In this document: positions 34,737 to 43,053 of the stretch, one piece after another
Layout of the letters: every line of letters begins with the position of its first letter
Numbering within the stretch: position 1 is the stretch's first letter
NCBI RefSeq assembly: GCF_024397915.1
Contig: NZ_CP073347.1
Coordinates: 1,922,001-1,986,000, forward strand
Length of the DNA stretch: 64,000 bases
Direction: 5' to 3'
Source: Marinobacterium rhizophilum
Lineage (GTDB): Bacteria > Pseudomonadota > Gammaproteobacteria > Pseudomonadales > Balneatricaceae
Notes under the pieces: model-generated
Databases searched by the model: none
Seen by the model: the letters and a program-made list of their open reading frames with translations, nothing else
Told to the model about the DNA's origin: nothing
Made by a program: the position numbers and the translations under genes

Positions 34737-35251
34737 TGGCGCCAGCGTCCGTTTCGATTGGCACAGACCCCCATCGTGCGCACCATGGCGCTGCGGGTAT
34801 GGGCATGACAGATTGCAATGGCCAGGGCATCGGCGGCATCGGCCTGGGGCAGGCCGGGCAGCTTCAGCAGATAGGACACCATGTGCTGTACCTGCGTTTT
34901 ATCGGCCCCGCCATTGCCCACCACCGCCTGCTTGACCTTGCGGGCGGCGTACTCATAGACAGGAAGGTCGCGGTTACTGCAGGCAACGATGGCCACACCC
35001 CGCGCCTGGCCGAGCTTCAGTGCCGAATCCGGATTGCGTGCCATAAAGACCTGCTCGATCGCCATTTCCTGCGGGCAATAGGTCTCCACGATCTCGCTGA
35101 CACCGGCGTAGACCTGCTGCAGGCGCTCGGGCAATTCGTCACCCTTGATGCGAATGCAACCGCTGGCCACGTACTCGTTGCGGCCATCCACATGGCTAAT
35201 CACGCCATAACCGGTGATACGCGAGCCGGGGTCTATTCCAAGAATCAGCAT
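34733..35251 (-). CDS. ruvC: Holliday junction resolvase RuvC
   Basis: Dimeric endonuclease of 172 residues that cuts Holliday junctions symmetrically. All four catalytic acids are present: Asp7 (LGIDPGS), Glu66 (AIEQVF), Asp138 and Asp141 (PQADAADALA). Start at 35251; the longer in-frame reading from 35398 crosses the yebC terminator. The last bases overlap the TRIC gene. Transcribed with yebC upstream in the usual order, though a terminator-like hairpin lies between them. Confidence 0.96.
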   Translation of the reverse strand: MLILGIDPGSRITGYGVISHVDGRNEYVASGCIRIKGDELPERLQQVYAGVSEIVETYCPQEMAIEQVFMARNPDSALKLGQARGVAIVACSNRDLPVYEYAARKVKQAVVGNGGADKTQVQHMVSYLLKLPGLPQADAADALAIAICHAHTRSAMVRTMGVCANRNGRWRQ

Positions 35252-35315
35252 ACAGATCCGTATATCCCTAAATGAACCCGGGTCATGATACCGACTCAGG
35301 CACGATACTGCGCAA

Positions 35316-35341
35316 ATTAAAAAGCCGGAGCCCGGGCTTCG
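35316..35341 (-). terminator. Possible terminator between yebC and ruvC
   Basis: On the minus strand a GC-rich hairpin region (AAGCC...GGCTT around CGGGCTCC) runs into TTTTTAATT. The stem is short, so partial termination between yebC and ruvC is more likely than a full stop. Confidence 0.5.
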
Positions 35342-35430
35342 CAAGCTCACCAGTGCATACGCCATTGGCAAAACCTGCGATCCGGACTCCGGCCCCATGT
35401 CGCGGCGGGTCAGGCGTGAAACCGCATGAC

Positions 35431-36174
35431 TCAGTCGTCTTCCATGGCCTCATCGGGGATGTCGGCATTGTGGAATACATTCTGCGAGTCATCCAGGTCA
35501 TCCAGCGCATCGATCAGCTTCATGACCTTGCGGGCGGTCTCGACATCCAGCTCCACCGTGGTGGCCGGAATCATCGCCACTTCGGCAAAATCAGACTCGA
35601 AACCGGCGTCAGCCAGCCCCTGCTTGACGGTCATGAAGTCCGCCGGCGCGGTGAACACATCCACCGACCCGTCGTCGTTACCCACCACGTCTTCGGCACC
35701 CACTTCCAGCGCCGCTTCCATGATGGCATCTTCATCGGCACCTTCACCAAAGCTGACCTGACCTTTCTTCTCGAACAGGTAGGACACCGAGCCATTGGTC
35801 CCCAGATTGCCGCCAAACTTGTTGAAGGCAGCACGTACCTGGGACACGGTACGGTTGACGTTATCGGTCATGCACTCGACCAGAATCGCCACGCCGTTAA
35901 TACCGTAACCTTCGTAGGTCAGCTCGTCGTAGTTTTCACCATCCATGCCACCGGCACCGCGCGCAACCGCCTTCTCGATGGTATCGCGCTTCATGTTGGC
36001 ACCCAGCGCCTTGTCGATTGCCGCACGCAGACGCGGGTTATCGTCCGGATTGGGACCGCCTTCCTTGGACGCCACGGTCAGCTCGCGAATCAGCTTGGTG
36101 AAAATCTTGCCACGCTTCGCGTCCTGGGCCGCCTTGCGGTGCTTGATATTGGCGAATTTCGAATGACCTGCCAT
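35431..36174 (-). CDS. yebC: YebC/PmpR family protein (transcriptional regulator or translation factor)
   Basis: Cytoplasmic protein of 247 residues with the family start MAGHSKFANIKHRKAAQDAKRG and three domains. YebC-type proteins were long annotated as DNA-binding regulators (PmpR of Pseudomonas represses quorum-sensing genes); more recent work on the family links some members to ribosome rescue at proline stretches. Sequence alone does not decide. It lies between aspS and ruvC, the conserved order. Length is normal. Confidence 0.95.
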   Translation of the reverse strand: MAGHSKFANIKHRKAAQDAKRGKIFTKLIRELTVASKEGGPNPDDNPRLRAAIDKALGANMKRDTIEKAVARGAGGMDGENYDELTYEGYGINGVAILVECMTDNVNRTVSQVRAAFNKFGGNLGTNGSVSYLFEKKGQVSFGEGADEDAIMEAALEVGAEDVVGNDDGSVDVFTAPADFMTVKQGLADAGFESDFAEVAMIPATTVELDVETARKVMKLIDALDDLDDSQNVFHNADIPDEAMEDD

Positions 36175-36227
36175 CGGTATACCTCACTCTACGGGGCCGC
36201 TGCTCCGGCCCCGTCACTGCTTTTTTA

Positions 36228-37991
36228 TCAGGGGGTTTTACGCAGACGAATGTTCAGCTCGTGCAACTGGGCCGCGCTCACCTCGCCCGGCGCATCCGTC
36301 AGCATGCAGGATGCGCTCTGGGTTTTCGGGAAGGCAATGACTTCACGGATCGAGTCGGAGCCGGTCATCAGCATCACCAGTCGATCCAGGCCAAAGGCCA
36401 GGCCACCGTGGGGCGGCGCACCGTATTTCAGGGCGTTGAGCAGGAAGCCGAATTTTTCCTGGGCTTCGTCATCCTCGATACCCAAAATCTTGAACACCGC
36501 TTTCTGCATGTTCTGATCGTGGATACGGATAGAACCACCACCGAGCTCCGTACCGTTGAGCACCATGTCATAGGCACGGGACAGGGCTGTTTCGGGGTTG
36601 GACGTCAGCTCGTCGGGGCTGCAGCTCGGCGCCGTGAACGGGTGATGCAGCGCGGTCAGACCACCGTTGCCGGTTTCCTCGAACATCGGGAAATCCACCA
36701 CCCACAGCGGCGCCCACTCGCGCTCGATAAGGTTAAGGTCTTCCGCCACCTTGATGCGCAGCGCGCCTATGGCTTCGCTGACAATCTTGGCACTGTCAGC
36801 ACCGAAGAAAACGATATCGCCGTTCTGGGCACCCAGTCGCTGCATGATCTGCAGGGAGACGTCTTCGCCGAGGAACTTGACGATCGGCGACTGCAGACCT
36901 TCAACGCCGTCTTCCAGCGCATTGACCTTGATCCAGGCCAGGCCGCGGGCACCGTAGATGCTGACAAACTTGGTGTAGTCATCAATCTGTTTGCGGGTAA
37001 GCACTGCGCCGCCCGGCACCTTCAGTGCCGCAACGCGGCCCTTGGGATCCTTGGCAGGGCCGGCGAAGACCTTGAAGTCCACGGTTTCCATCAGGTCGGC
37101 CACATCGACCAGCTCCATGGAAATACGCAGGTCCGGCTTGTCCGAACCGAAACGGCGCATGGCCTCGGCGTAGGGCATGCGGGGGAATTCGCCCAGATCC
37201 ACGTTCATCAGGTTCTGGAAAACGCCGCGGATCATTTCCTCGGCCATACCCATGATTTCCTCCTCGTTCATGAACGAGGTTTCGATGTCCACCTGGGTGA
37301 ATTCAGGCTGACGGTCGGCGCGCAGGTCTTCATCACGGAAGCATTTGGCGATCTGGTAGTAACGATCAAAGCCGGACACCATCAGCAGCTGCTTGAACAG
37401 CTGAGGCGACTGCGGCAGCGCGAAGAAGGAGCCTTCGTGGGTGCGACTCGGCACCAGGTAGTCACGGGCACCTTCCGGTGTGGCGCGGGTCAGAATCGGG
37501 GTTTCGATATCCAGGAAACCGCGGCCGTCCAGGTAAGTACGCAGCGCGCTGGTGACCCTGGAGCGAAAGCGCAGCTTGTTCTGAATCTCAGGGCGACGCA
37601 GGTCGATATAACGGTGGCGCAGACGCACGTCTTCGCCCACCTGCTGGTGCTCGTCCAGCTGGAACGGCGGCGTTTCCGCCTTGTTCAGTATCACCAGTTC
37701 CTTGCCCAGCACCTCGATGCCGCCGGTGGCCATATCCTTGTTGACGGTGCCATCCGGACGCGCACGCACGGTACCGCGCAGCTCGATAACGAACTCGCTG
37801 CGAACGCTGTCCGCAAGCGCAAAACTCTCTTCACGATCCGGATCGAACACGACCTGGGAAATACCTTCACGGTCACGCACGTCGAGGAAAATAACCCCGC
37901 CGTGGTCACGGCGGCGGTGGACCCAACCCATCAGCGTCACATCTTCGCCGATATGTTCTTCTCTCAGCTCGCCGCAATAATGGCTGCGCAT
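36228..37991 (-). CDS. aspS: Aspartyl-tRNA synthetase
   Basis: Class II synthetase of 587 residues that charges tRNA-Asp. N-terminal OB-fold anticodon-binding domain (about 1-105, GWVHRRRDHGGVIFLDVRDREG), catalytic core with motif 2 FRDEDLRADRQPEFTQ near residue 218 and motif 3 GLAFGLDRLVM near 530, plus the bacterial GAD insertion. Start at 37991 (MRSHYCGEL), preceded by AGGAA; an ATG nine codons upstream is possible. Pseudomonas AspRS is non-discriminating and also makes Asp-tRNA-Asn; whether that holds here depends on gatCAB and asnS, which are outside the window. Confidence 0.96.
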   Translation of the reverse strand: MRSHYCGELREEHIGEDVTLMGWVHRRRDHGGVIFLDVRDREGISQVVFDPDREESFALADSVRSEFVIELRGTVRARPDGTVNKDMATGGIEVLGKELVILNKAETPPFQLDEHQQVGEDVRLRHRYIDLRRPEIQNKLRFRSRVTSALRTYLDGRGFLDIETPILTRATPEGARDYLVPSRTHEGSFFALPQSPQLFKQLLMVSGFDRYYQIAKCFRDEDLRADRQPEFTQVDIETSFMNEEEIMGMAEEMIRGVFQNLMNVDLGEFPRMPYAEAMRRFGSDKPDLRISMELVDVADLMETVDFKVFAGPAKDPKGRVAALKVPGGAVLTRKQIDDYTKFVSIYGARGLAWIKVNALEDGVEGLQSPIVKFLGEDVSLQIMQRLGAQNGDIVFFGADSAKIVSEAIGALRIKVAEDLNLIEREWAPLWVVDFPMFEETGNGGLTALHHPFTAPSCSPDELTSNPETALSRAYDMVLNGTELGGGSIRIHDQNMQKAVFKILGIEDDEAQEKFGFLLNALKYGAPPHGGLAFGLDRLVMLMTGSDSIREVIAFPKTQSASCMLTDAPGEVSAAQLHELNIRLRKTP

Positions 37992-38590
37992 AGTTTCCAA
38001 TTCCTGTCGATTAACCATAAGGGGACGCGCCCCCGAAACCTTGTAGTGTTCTGCCTGAACCGGCCTTGGACTGCCTGCCAGACAGCCTCGAAAGCTAACC
38101 CGAACGGGCCGGTCTCGCCCGCAAACCCGTGAAACTGCGAACAGCGCGGCGCACGCACTGCCGCCAGGCGCGAAGACTGGCGCTCTGCGATAAAACGGCT
38201 TAAAGGGCACAAAGCCACCGCCCTTGCATTACAACAGGCGTCACAAAGCGGCGAATTATACCTGATTTGGAAGGCGCTTACAGACCCGCGCAGGCTAATT
38301 TTGCCCACGCAGGCGCCACCAAAAGACGTTTGCATCCGGCCGTGCTATCGGGCCAAGCCAGTACAAAACCCAGCTCACTGGACAACAGCCGCTGGATGAA
38401 ACGGTCGCGACGGTGAAGCATCCAAAGTGGATGCATGGGCCATCCGGCGAGCCGGTCAAGCCAGTTAAAGCACGAAACTCGGCTCAGCGGACATCGGGCT
38501 CCGGGGGCTCAACGGTCACGGCGATTGCCGGCGGTGAAGCCCCCCCCCCCCCAAAAAAAAAGTGGATGCAGGAATCATCCGGCGAACCGA
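37992..38590. other. 599-base gene-free region between aspS and the HIT gene
   Basis: The right half (38333 onward) holds two degenerate tandem copies of the 3' end of the HIT gene and a C13A9 homopolymer tract (see the repeat entry). The left half (37992-38330) must contain the aspS promoter but no clear box was picked out. A continuous plus-strand reading frame across the repeats is considered spurious. Confidence 0.6.
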
Positions 38591-38640
38591 TCAAACCGGC
38601 TGCGGCACGAAACTCAGCTCACCGGACATCAGGCTCTGCA
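38333..38640. repeat. Three degenerate tandem copies of the HIT-gene 3' end, with a C13A9 tract
   Basis: CATCCGGC begins three related units at 38333, 38441 and 38576, each followed by a version of GCACGAAACTCGGCTCAGCGG(A)CA; the unit at 38576-38640 overlaps the coding end of the HIT gene, the others lie beyond its stop. CGGTGAAGC at 38411 and 38532 marks the joints. In the third unit the joint is expanded to thirteen C (38540-38552) followed by nine A (38553-38561), where the second unit has CATCCAAA. The pattern looks like old tandem duplication followed by slippage. Confidence 0.75.
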
Positions 38641-39040
38641 GCTTGGTACGGATATCGCCTACCTGTTCATCGGTGTAACTGCGTGCCGGCAACTTGCCCC
38701 ATACCGGCCCAGGCCAGGCCGGGTCTTTTTCAAAACGCACGATGTGATGCAAATGCAGCTGTGGCACCATATTGCCAAGCGACGCTACGTTCATCTTGCG
38801 CGCCGCAAAGGTATCGGCCAGGTTTTCCGCCAGAAAACAGGATTCACGCATCAACTGCACCTGATCATCAGAAGACAGGTGGTAAATTTCACTGACGCCA
38901 GCCCTGCGCGGCACCAGTACAAACCAGGGGTAGTTGGCATCGTTGATCAGCAGCAATCGGCACAGCGGAAATTCTCCCAACAGGATACAGTCCTGTGCCA
39001 GCTGCGGGTGGAGTTCGAATTCGAGTTCCAGTTCATCCAT
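38591..39040 (-). CDS. HIT family (histidine triad) protein
   Basis: Small cytoplasmic protein of 149 residues of the histidine-triad superfamily, nucleotide hydrolases or transferases. The core is INDANYPWFVLVPRRAGVSEIYHL near the N-terminus and the triad region NMVPQLHLHHIVRFEKD near residue 95; the spacing is the HxHxx-like form common in proteobacterial homologues, with the first His of the classical HxHxHxx replaced by Gln. Start at 39040, preceded by CAGGAG. The last 17 codons are part of a degenerate tandem repeat continuing beyond the stop. Divergent from the acetyltransferase gene. Substrate unknown. Confidence 0.88.
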   Translation of the reverse strand: MDELELEFELHPQLAQDCILLGEFPLCRLLLINDANYPWFVLVPRRAGVSEIYHLSSDDQVQLMRESCFLAENLADTFAARKMNVASLGNMVPQLHLHHIVRFEKDPAWPGPVWGKLPARSYTDEQVGDIRTKLQSLMSGELSFVPQPV

Positions 39041-39111
39041 CTTGGGGCTCCTGTTCGCCACGCCAAAGCCCGATATTCTGCACCCGGGCATCCACGGAAG
39101 TATAGGTAAAA

Positions 39112-40242
39112 ATGCTTGAGCTCAAGATTCACACCGACATCAGCACCATAGGCCAGGCCACCTGGAGCCGGCTTTGCGGGTCCGACTATCCCTTTCTGCG
39201 CTACGAATTTCTGCACGCCCTGGAACAGAGCGCCAGCGTCAGCCCGCAAACCGGCTGGCAGCCGCTACATATCGTGGCCGAGCAGCAAGGAGACGTCATT
39301 GCGGTTATGCCGCTGTACCTTAAAACCCACTCCTATGGCGAATACGTGTTCGACTGGGCCTGGGCGGATGCCTACCAGCGTCACGGGCTGGAGTATTACC
39401 CTAAGCTGGTCACTGCTATCCCGTTCACCCCCGCCACCGGCCCGCGCATCGGCAGCCAGGCACCCGCAGCAGACGTGATGCCCGCCTTTCTGGATGCCAT
39501 CAGACAGCTGGCACAGCGCTTCAATGCCTCATCCTGGCATGGCCTCTTTGTCGAACCGGACCTGCGCCAGAGCCTGGAAGCATCCAACTTGACCCTGCGC
39601 CTGGGTACGCAATACCACTGGTTTAATGAAGGTTTTCACAGCTTCGACCACTTTATGGAAAAGTTCGCCTCGCGCAAGCGCAAGAACATCCGCCGCGAGC
39701 GTCAAAAGGTCGCCGAACAGCAGATCAGCCTGCGCCGTATCGAAGGAAGCGATATCAGCCCCGCGCTGCTCGACACCTTCTACGCCTTTTACCAGAACAC
39801 CTATCTCAAGCGCGGGCGCAGCGGCTACCTGACGCCCGAGTTCTTCAAGCTACTGCACCAGAACATGCCGGAACAGCTGCTGCTGGTAATTGCCGAAAAA
39901 GACGGCCAGCCGGTGGCTGCCGCTCTCTCGCTCAAAAGCAGCTCAACACTCTACGGCCGCTACTGGGGCTGCCGGGATGACTACGACAGCCTTCATTTCG
40001 AGACCTGCTACTATCAGGGCATCGAATACTGTATCGAGCAGGGCCTCGAACGCTTTGACCCTGGCGCCCAGGGCGAGCACAAGATACAGCGTGGTTTCCA
40101 GCCCATCGATACCTGGTCCGGGCACTGGATCAGGCACCCGGGCTTCGCCCAGGCCATCAACAAGGCCATGGAACAGGAATGCAGCGCCATGCGCGAGCAG
40201 ATCAATGAACTCAGCCGCTGGCTGCCCTTTCGCAAAGAGTGA
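39112..40242 (+). CDS. GNAT/FemAB-like N-acetyltransferase (DUF482 family)
   Basis: Protein of 376 residues of the PF04339 (DUF482) group, which has a tandem GNAT fold similar to FemAB. Typical segments are FLRYEFLHALEQSASVSPQTGW at the start, the basic stretch FASRKRKNIRRERQKV near residue 190, and FDPGAQGEHKIQRGFQP near residue 325, the family signature. No signal peptide. The acceptor is unknown; genes of this family are often near amino acid or peptidoglycan metabolism, but no such neighbour is seen here. A weak terminator-like hairpin (CCGC/GCGG then TTTT) lies near 40364-40391. Confidence 0.88.
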   Translation: MLELKIHTDISTIGQATWSRLCGSDYPFLRYEFLHALEQSASVSPQTGWQPLHIVAEQQGDVIAVMPLYLKTHSYGEYVFDWAWADAYQRHGLEYYPKLVTAIPFTPATGPRIGSQAPAADVMPAFLDAIRQLAQRFNASSWHGLFVEPDLRQSLEASNLTLRLGTQYHWFNEGFHSFDHFMEKFASRKRKNIRRERQKVAEQQISLRRIEGSDISPALLDTFYAFYQNTYLKRGRSGYLTPEFFKLLHQNMPEQLLLVIAEKDGQPVAAALSLKSSSTLYGRYWGCRDDYDSLHFETCYYQGIEYCIEQGLERFDPGAQGEHKIQRGFQPIDTWSGHWIRHPGFAQAINKAMEQECSAMREQINELSRWLPFRKE

Positions 40243-40514
40243 AGGCATCGCTGTCGCGCCAAGCCGACAATAGAAACAGCCTTTGCAGCCGCAACAGACT
40301 GCCAATGCCGGCAATAGGCGGCACAGCGAAACAAGGCGCAGCAATACTTTGCAACTGCAGCATGAGCCGCAATAAAAAGGCGGTTTTAATGCGTGAATAT
40401 AAATACGCCAAGAGGCGTAGCCGACACACTCAGGCTCTTCTACACTCAGGAGTGCTCTCACGGAAGGTGAAACAAAAGACGATAAACGCGATAAACCGAT
40501 GGAGATATCACTGT

Positions 40515-40790
40515 ATGTTGACGTACGAAGAATGCTTGGCAATGTGTGATTTGACGGAGGATGAAATCCAGGCGATTGCGGAACATGAACACATGGACCC
40601 CATGATCGCGATGGCCCTGGGGCAGTACCTGACATCCCACCACGGCGACCAGCGTATCAAAAGCATCATTCTTGATGATATTAAGCGCGCCGAACGGTGC
40701 GGCAATACAGCCCATGCCGAAGTTTTGCGCAAGGTGCTGCAGCACTTCCTGGCGACGCACCCGGAACACGGCAACAGCGCCGCCGCGTGA
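40515..40790 (+). CDS. Conserved small protein of unknown function
   Basis: Predicted 91-residue soluble, mostly helical protein. The N-terminal half is acidic (LTYEECLAMCDLTEDEIQAI), with His residues in AEHEHMDP; the C-terminal half alternates basic and hydrophobic residues (KSIILDDIKRAERCGN, HAEVLRKVLQHFLATH). I recognise it as resembling short conserved hypotheticals seen in other proteobacteria, but no function is known to me. Start at 40515: GGAG lies 10 bases upstream; longer in-frame readings to 40239 look non-coding. It has its own terminator, so it is a single-gene unit. Confidence 0.75.
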   Translation: MLTYEECLAMCDLTEDEIQAIAEHEHMDPMIAMALGQYLTSHHGDQRIKSIILDDIKRAERCGNTAHAEVLRKVLQHFLATHPEHGNSAAA

Positions 40791-40870
40791 CAGAAAAATT
40801 TGCCCCAAACCGCTTGATTACACTTTCAACCGGAGCAGAGACACTTCCCCCTTCTCTCTCTGCTGCGTTT

Positions 40871-40914
40871 CGGGCAGTAGCCGACGCCAAGGTGCCGACT
40901 ACTGCCCGTACTTT
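40871..40914 (+). terminator. Terminator after the 91-residue protein gene
   Basis: CGGGCAGTAG (40871-40880) and CTACTGCCCG (40899-40908) form a 10-base stem with an 18-base, partly self-pairing loop, followed by TACTTTTAG. Confidence 0.7.
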
Positions 40915-40980
40915 TAGTCCCGTCACTGCGCCCGCGTCCTGATACGAATCACCGACAACAGCAGCCAGGCTCAGCGCCTG

Positions 40981-42225
40981 TCAGAGCACGCTGTTTGCAA
41001 TCGCCAGCACCGCCGCATAGCCCACGCTATACGCCAGCAGCAGGCGCGGCAGAAAACGCAGATAGCTTGCAAAACTCAGCGCCTGGACCTTGCTCATCGC
41101 AATCACACCCGCCGCAGAACCGATAATCAGCAAGGACCCGCCCACACCGGTGGCATAGGTCAACCCCATCCAGTCGACCCGATCCATATCGATGCCAGAC
41201 TTCAGAATCGCCGCCGTCAGGGGTACGTTATCGACCAGCGCCGACAGCAGCCCGACGACATAGTTGGCCGCATAGACCGGCATCACCTGATACAGCTGCG
41301 GCAGATGATCCAGCACCGCCAGCTCCTTGAGCATCCCCACCAGCAACAGTACGCCGAGAAAAAACAGCAGGGTGTCGAACTCAATCTCGCGAATGTACTC
41401 CAGCACACTCTGGCTCGACGGCGTGTTGCGGTTAAGAAACTGGTAGGACAGAAACATGACCGAGAGCCCAAACAGGAAACTCAGTACCGGCGGAACGCTG
41501 AAATACACGCTCATGAACAGCGTCGAACCGATAGTCATCACGAACAACAGCGCAATGACCTTGTCCCGGCCCGCAATGGGGCGTCGAAAATGCGGAATTT
41601 CCAGCTCGCCACTGGCGCCACCCAGCAGGGTCAGCAGCAGCACCAGTACACCAAGCACCGCGGCTGGAATCAGCAAAAACAGGTCACTGATGCTGACCTT
41701 GCCGGCAAGGAAGATCATCAGGGTCGTGACATCGCCGGTAATCAGCGACACCCCACCGGAGTTCACCGCAAACACCAGAAGCGCGGCAAACTTCAGCACG
41801 GTTTCCGTTTTAAGTTTCAGCGATGACAGCAGCGACAGCATGATCAGCGAGGCCGTGATATTGTCAGCCAGGGATGAGAAGGCCAGCGCCAGCAGCGCCA
41901 TCATTAGCATCAGCCGGCGCTGACCGATACGCGCCGGCAGGATGCGGTACACCATCTGGGTAATCAGCCCCTGCTGGTTGAGATAGGCCACGAAGGTCAT
42001 CGCTGCCATCAGAAACAGCCACAGCGTGGCGATATCCAGCAGGTTCTCGTTCAGTTGCAGCTGAGTGGTTGCGGCGTCGACGCCGGGTTCGGGAAAGATA
42101 AACGCCAGCAGCCAGACCAGGGTCCCCAGGAACAGGCTGGACTTGGCCTTGTTGATATGGACGAAGTCCTCGGCCACGATCAATACAAACGCGAGCACAA
42201 TAAGGCTTAGTTGTATCCAATGCAT
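40981..42225 (-). CDS. nhaD: NhaD-type sodium/proton antiporter
   Basis: Integral membrane protein of 414 residues with about twelve helices, of the NhaD/ArsB-NhaD ion transporter superfamily, which exchanges sodium or lithium for protons at alkaline pH and is common in marine bacteria. Marker segments are SSLADNITASLIML near residue 120 and ALVDNVPLTAAILKSGI near residue 335, whose acidic residues probably bind the ion. Start ATG at 42225 with GGAG 11 bases before; a GTG at 42237 overlaps that site. Its leader RNA can fold into three successive hairpins, the last trapping the ribosome site. Confidence 0.93.
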   Translation of the reverse strand: MHWIQLSLIVLAFVLIVAEDFVHINKAKSSLFLGTLVWLLAFIFPEPGVDAATTQLQLNENLLDIATLWLFLMAAMTFVAYLNQQGLITQMVYRILPARIGQRRLMLMMALLALAFSSLADNITASLIMLSLLSSLKLKTETVLKFAALLVFAVNSGGVSLITGDVTTLMIFLAGKVSISDLFLLIPAAVLGVLVLLLTLLGGASGELEIPHFRRPIAGRDKVIALLFVMTIGSTLFMSVYFSVPPVLSFLFGLSVMFLSYQFLNRNTPSSQSVLEYIREIEFDTLLFFLGVLLLVGMLKELAVLDHLPQLYQVMPVYAANYVVGLLSALVDNVPLTAAILKSGIDMDRVDWMGLTYATGVGGSLLIIGSAAGVIAMSKVQALSFASYLRFLPRLLLAYSVGYAAVLAIANSVL

Positions 42226-42360
42226 GGAGTGGTTCACTCCTCAGGTTTGCGTTGCCCCAAGGGGGGCACGAAATTGGCAGTTCACCGGCCCTCTCAAACG
42301 GGCCGGATCACCAACCCCGGGAATGATGAACAGCCAGCCGCTTTCTGGCATGGGGCCAGA
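42226..42360 (-). promoter_or_regulatory. Structured nhaD leader, candidate cation-responsive riboswitch
   Basis: Read towards nhaD, the leader has a hairpin TCTGGC/GCCAGA (42360-42344), then CCGGCCC/GGGCCGG with an 8-base loop (42306-42285), TGCCCC/GGGGCA (42268-42253) and GGAGTG-AAC-CACTCC (42240-42226), which includes the ribosome-binding GGAG and abuts the ATG. Such a series before a sodium/lithium antiporter is what a translational riboswitch would look like; the named nhaA-I class (lithium/sodium sensing) is known before antiporter genes, but I cannot confirm the match by eye. Confidence 0.45.
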
Positions 42361-42677
42361 AAACCGGCATCAACTGATTACCACCGCTACAGGGCCAACT
42401 GGCAGGTACGGTCACGGGTGAGGGAGCTAGCACCTCAAAACGCGCTCAATATGCCCAATTGCGACGCCAAGGTCGAGCCTGACCGACATAAAATACGGCT
42501 CCGCGGCCACGGGCTGATGCTTTGCCCTCGCAGCGCGCCCCCAGCAACCGGGTGCCAGGCCTGCAACTTCAACGCCTTACCGCGCTGCCGAGCACAGAAC
42601 TCGTCCATAAGGCCCACGACCAAAATACGCTATGGCAGGCGTCTACCAGTATCGCTTGCCCGGCCTTTTCAGTGGCC

Positions 42678-42708
42678 ACAAACGCAACGGGCCACCCTGA
42701 GGTGGCCC
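42678..42708 (-). terminator. Terminator after the 61-residue protein gene
   Basis: GGGCCACC (42689-42696) and GGTGGCCC (42701-42708) pair around CTGA, 26 bases beyond the stop codon. On the minus strand GTTGCGTTTG follows; the T-run is weak. Confidence 0.6.
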
Positions 42709-42734
42709 GAGCTATCAGCGGCGAACAGCTGATG

Positions 42735-42920
42735 TTAATGAAGCGCTTCGTACTTTCTCTGAATCGCTGCGAGTTTGGGTTGAATATCCAGTGGCGCATA
42801 GCGGATTGCCTGATCAAACAGTGCCTTGTTCTCTTCAGACAGGCGCTCCTCCTCCGTCATTCCCGACAGTTTCTGCATGGCTTCAACGAATTTAGGATGG
42901 GTTTTGAGCTTGGTTTCCAT
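42735..42920 (-). CDS. Conserved small protein of unknown function
   Basis: Predicted 61-residue cytoplasmic protein, helical and charged: METKLKTHPKFVEAMQKL, then MTEEERLSEENKALFDQAI and a tail QPKLAAIQRKYEALH. Start at 42920, preceded by GGGAG at good spacing, and a terminator follows, so expression is plausible. No domain is recognised. Upstream in-frame starts to 42983 look non-coding. It is the first of three short, separately arranged genes around the LysR regulator. Confidence 0.7.
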   Translation of the reverse strand: METKLKTHPKFVEAMQKLSGMTEEERLSEENKALFDQAIRYAPLDIQPKLAAIQRKYEALH

Positions 42921-43053
42921 AGTGGTGACTCCCATTCTAGGCAGCTTTTCTGGCCCGCACTCTTTATTGTGCCGCAGGTGCACAAAACTTCAAAGAAAAT
43001 ATTCACCCTCCGTGCCGTGCCCGCCAAGCGCATCGCCCTTAGCGAGACAGGAT

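Larger units (their letters stand above)
42226..42734. other. 509-base gene-free region between nhaD and the 61-residue protein gene
   Basis: Holds the structured nhaD leader (42226-42360) and the terminator of the next gene (42678-42708). The middle part (42361-42677) presumably carries the nhaD promoter; nothing else is evident. Confidence 0.6.

Noticed and set aside
36191..36214. Hairpin ACGGGGCCG/CGGCCCCGT between aspS and yebC
   Set aside because: A good stem, but on the minus strand it has no T-run (TAGAGTGAGG follows), so it is not called a terminator; there is no plus-strand gene to end. Possibly an mRNA-processing or stability element.
36261..38132. A 623-codon open frame antisense to aspS
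   Set aside because: Shadow of the aspS coding strand, His/Gln/Arg-rich in the way such mirrored frames are; no domain.
37992..38330. aspS extended upstream by up to 73 residues
   Set aside because: The extra residues are Arg/Pro/Cys-rich, do not resemble AspRS, and the ATG at 37991 has the ribosome site.
38413..38895. A 160-codon plus-strand frame with an internal repeat (KWMHGPSGEP / KWMQESSGEP)
   Set aside because: The repeat is caused by the tandem copies of the HIT tail read on the wrong strand; the HIT gene runs the other way and is well supported.
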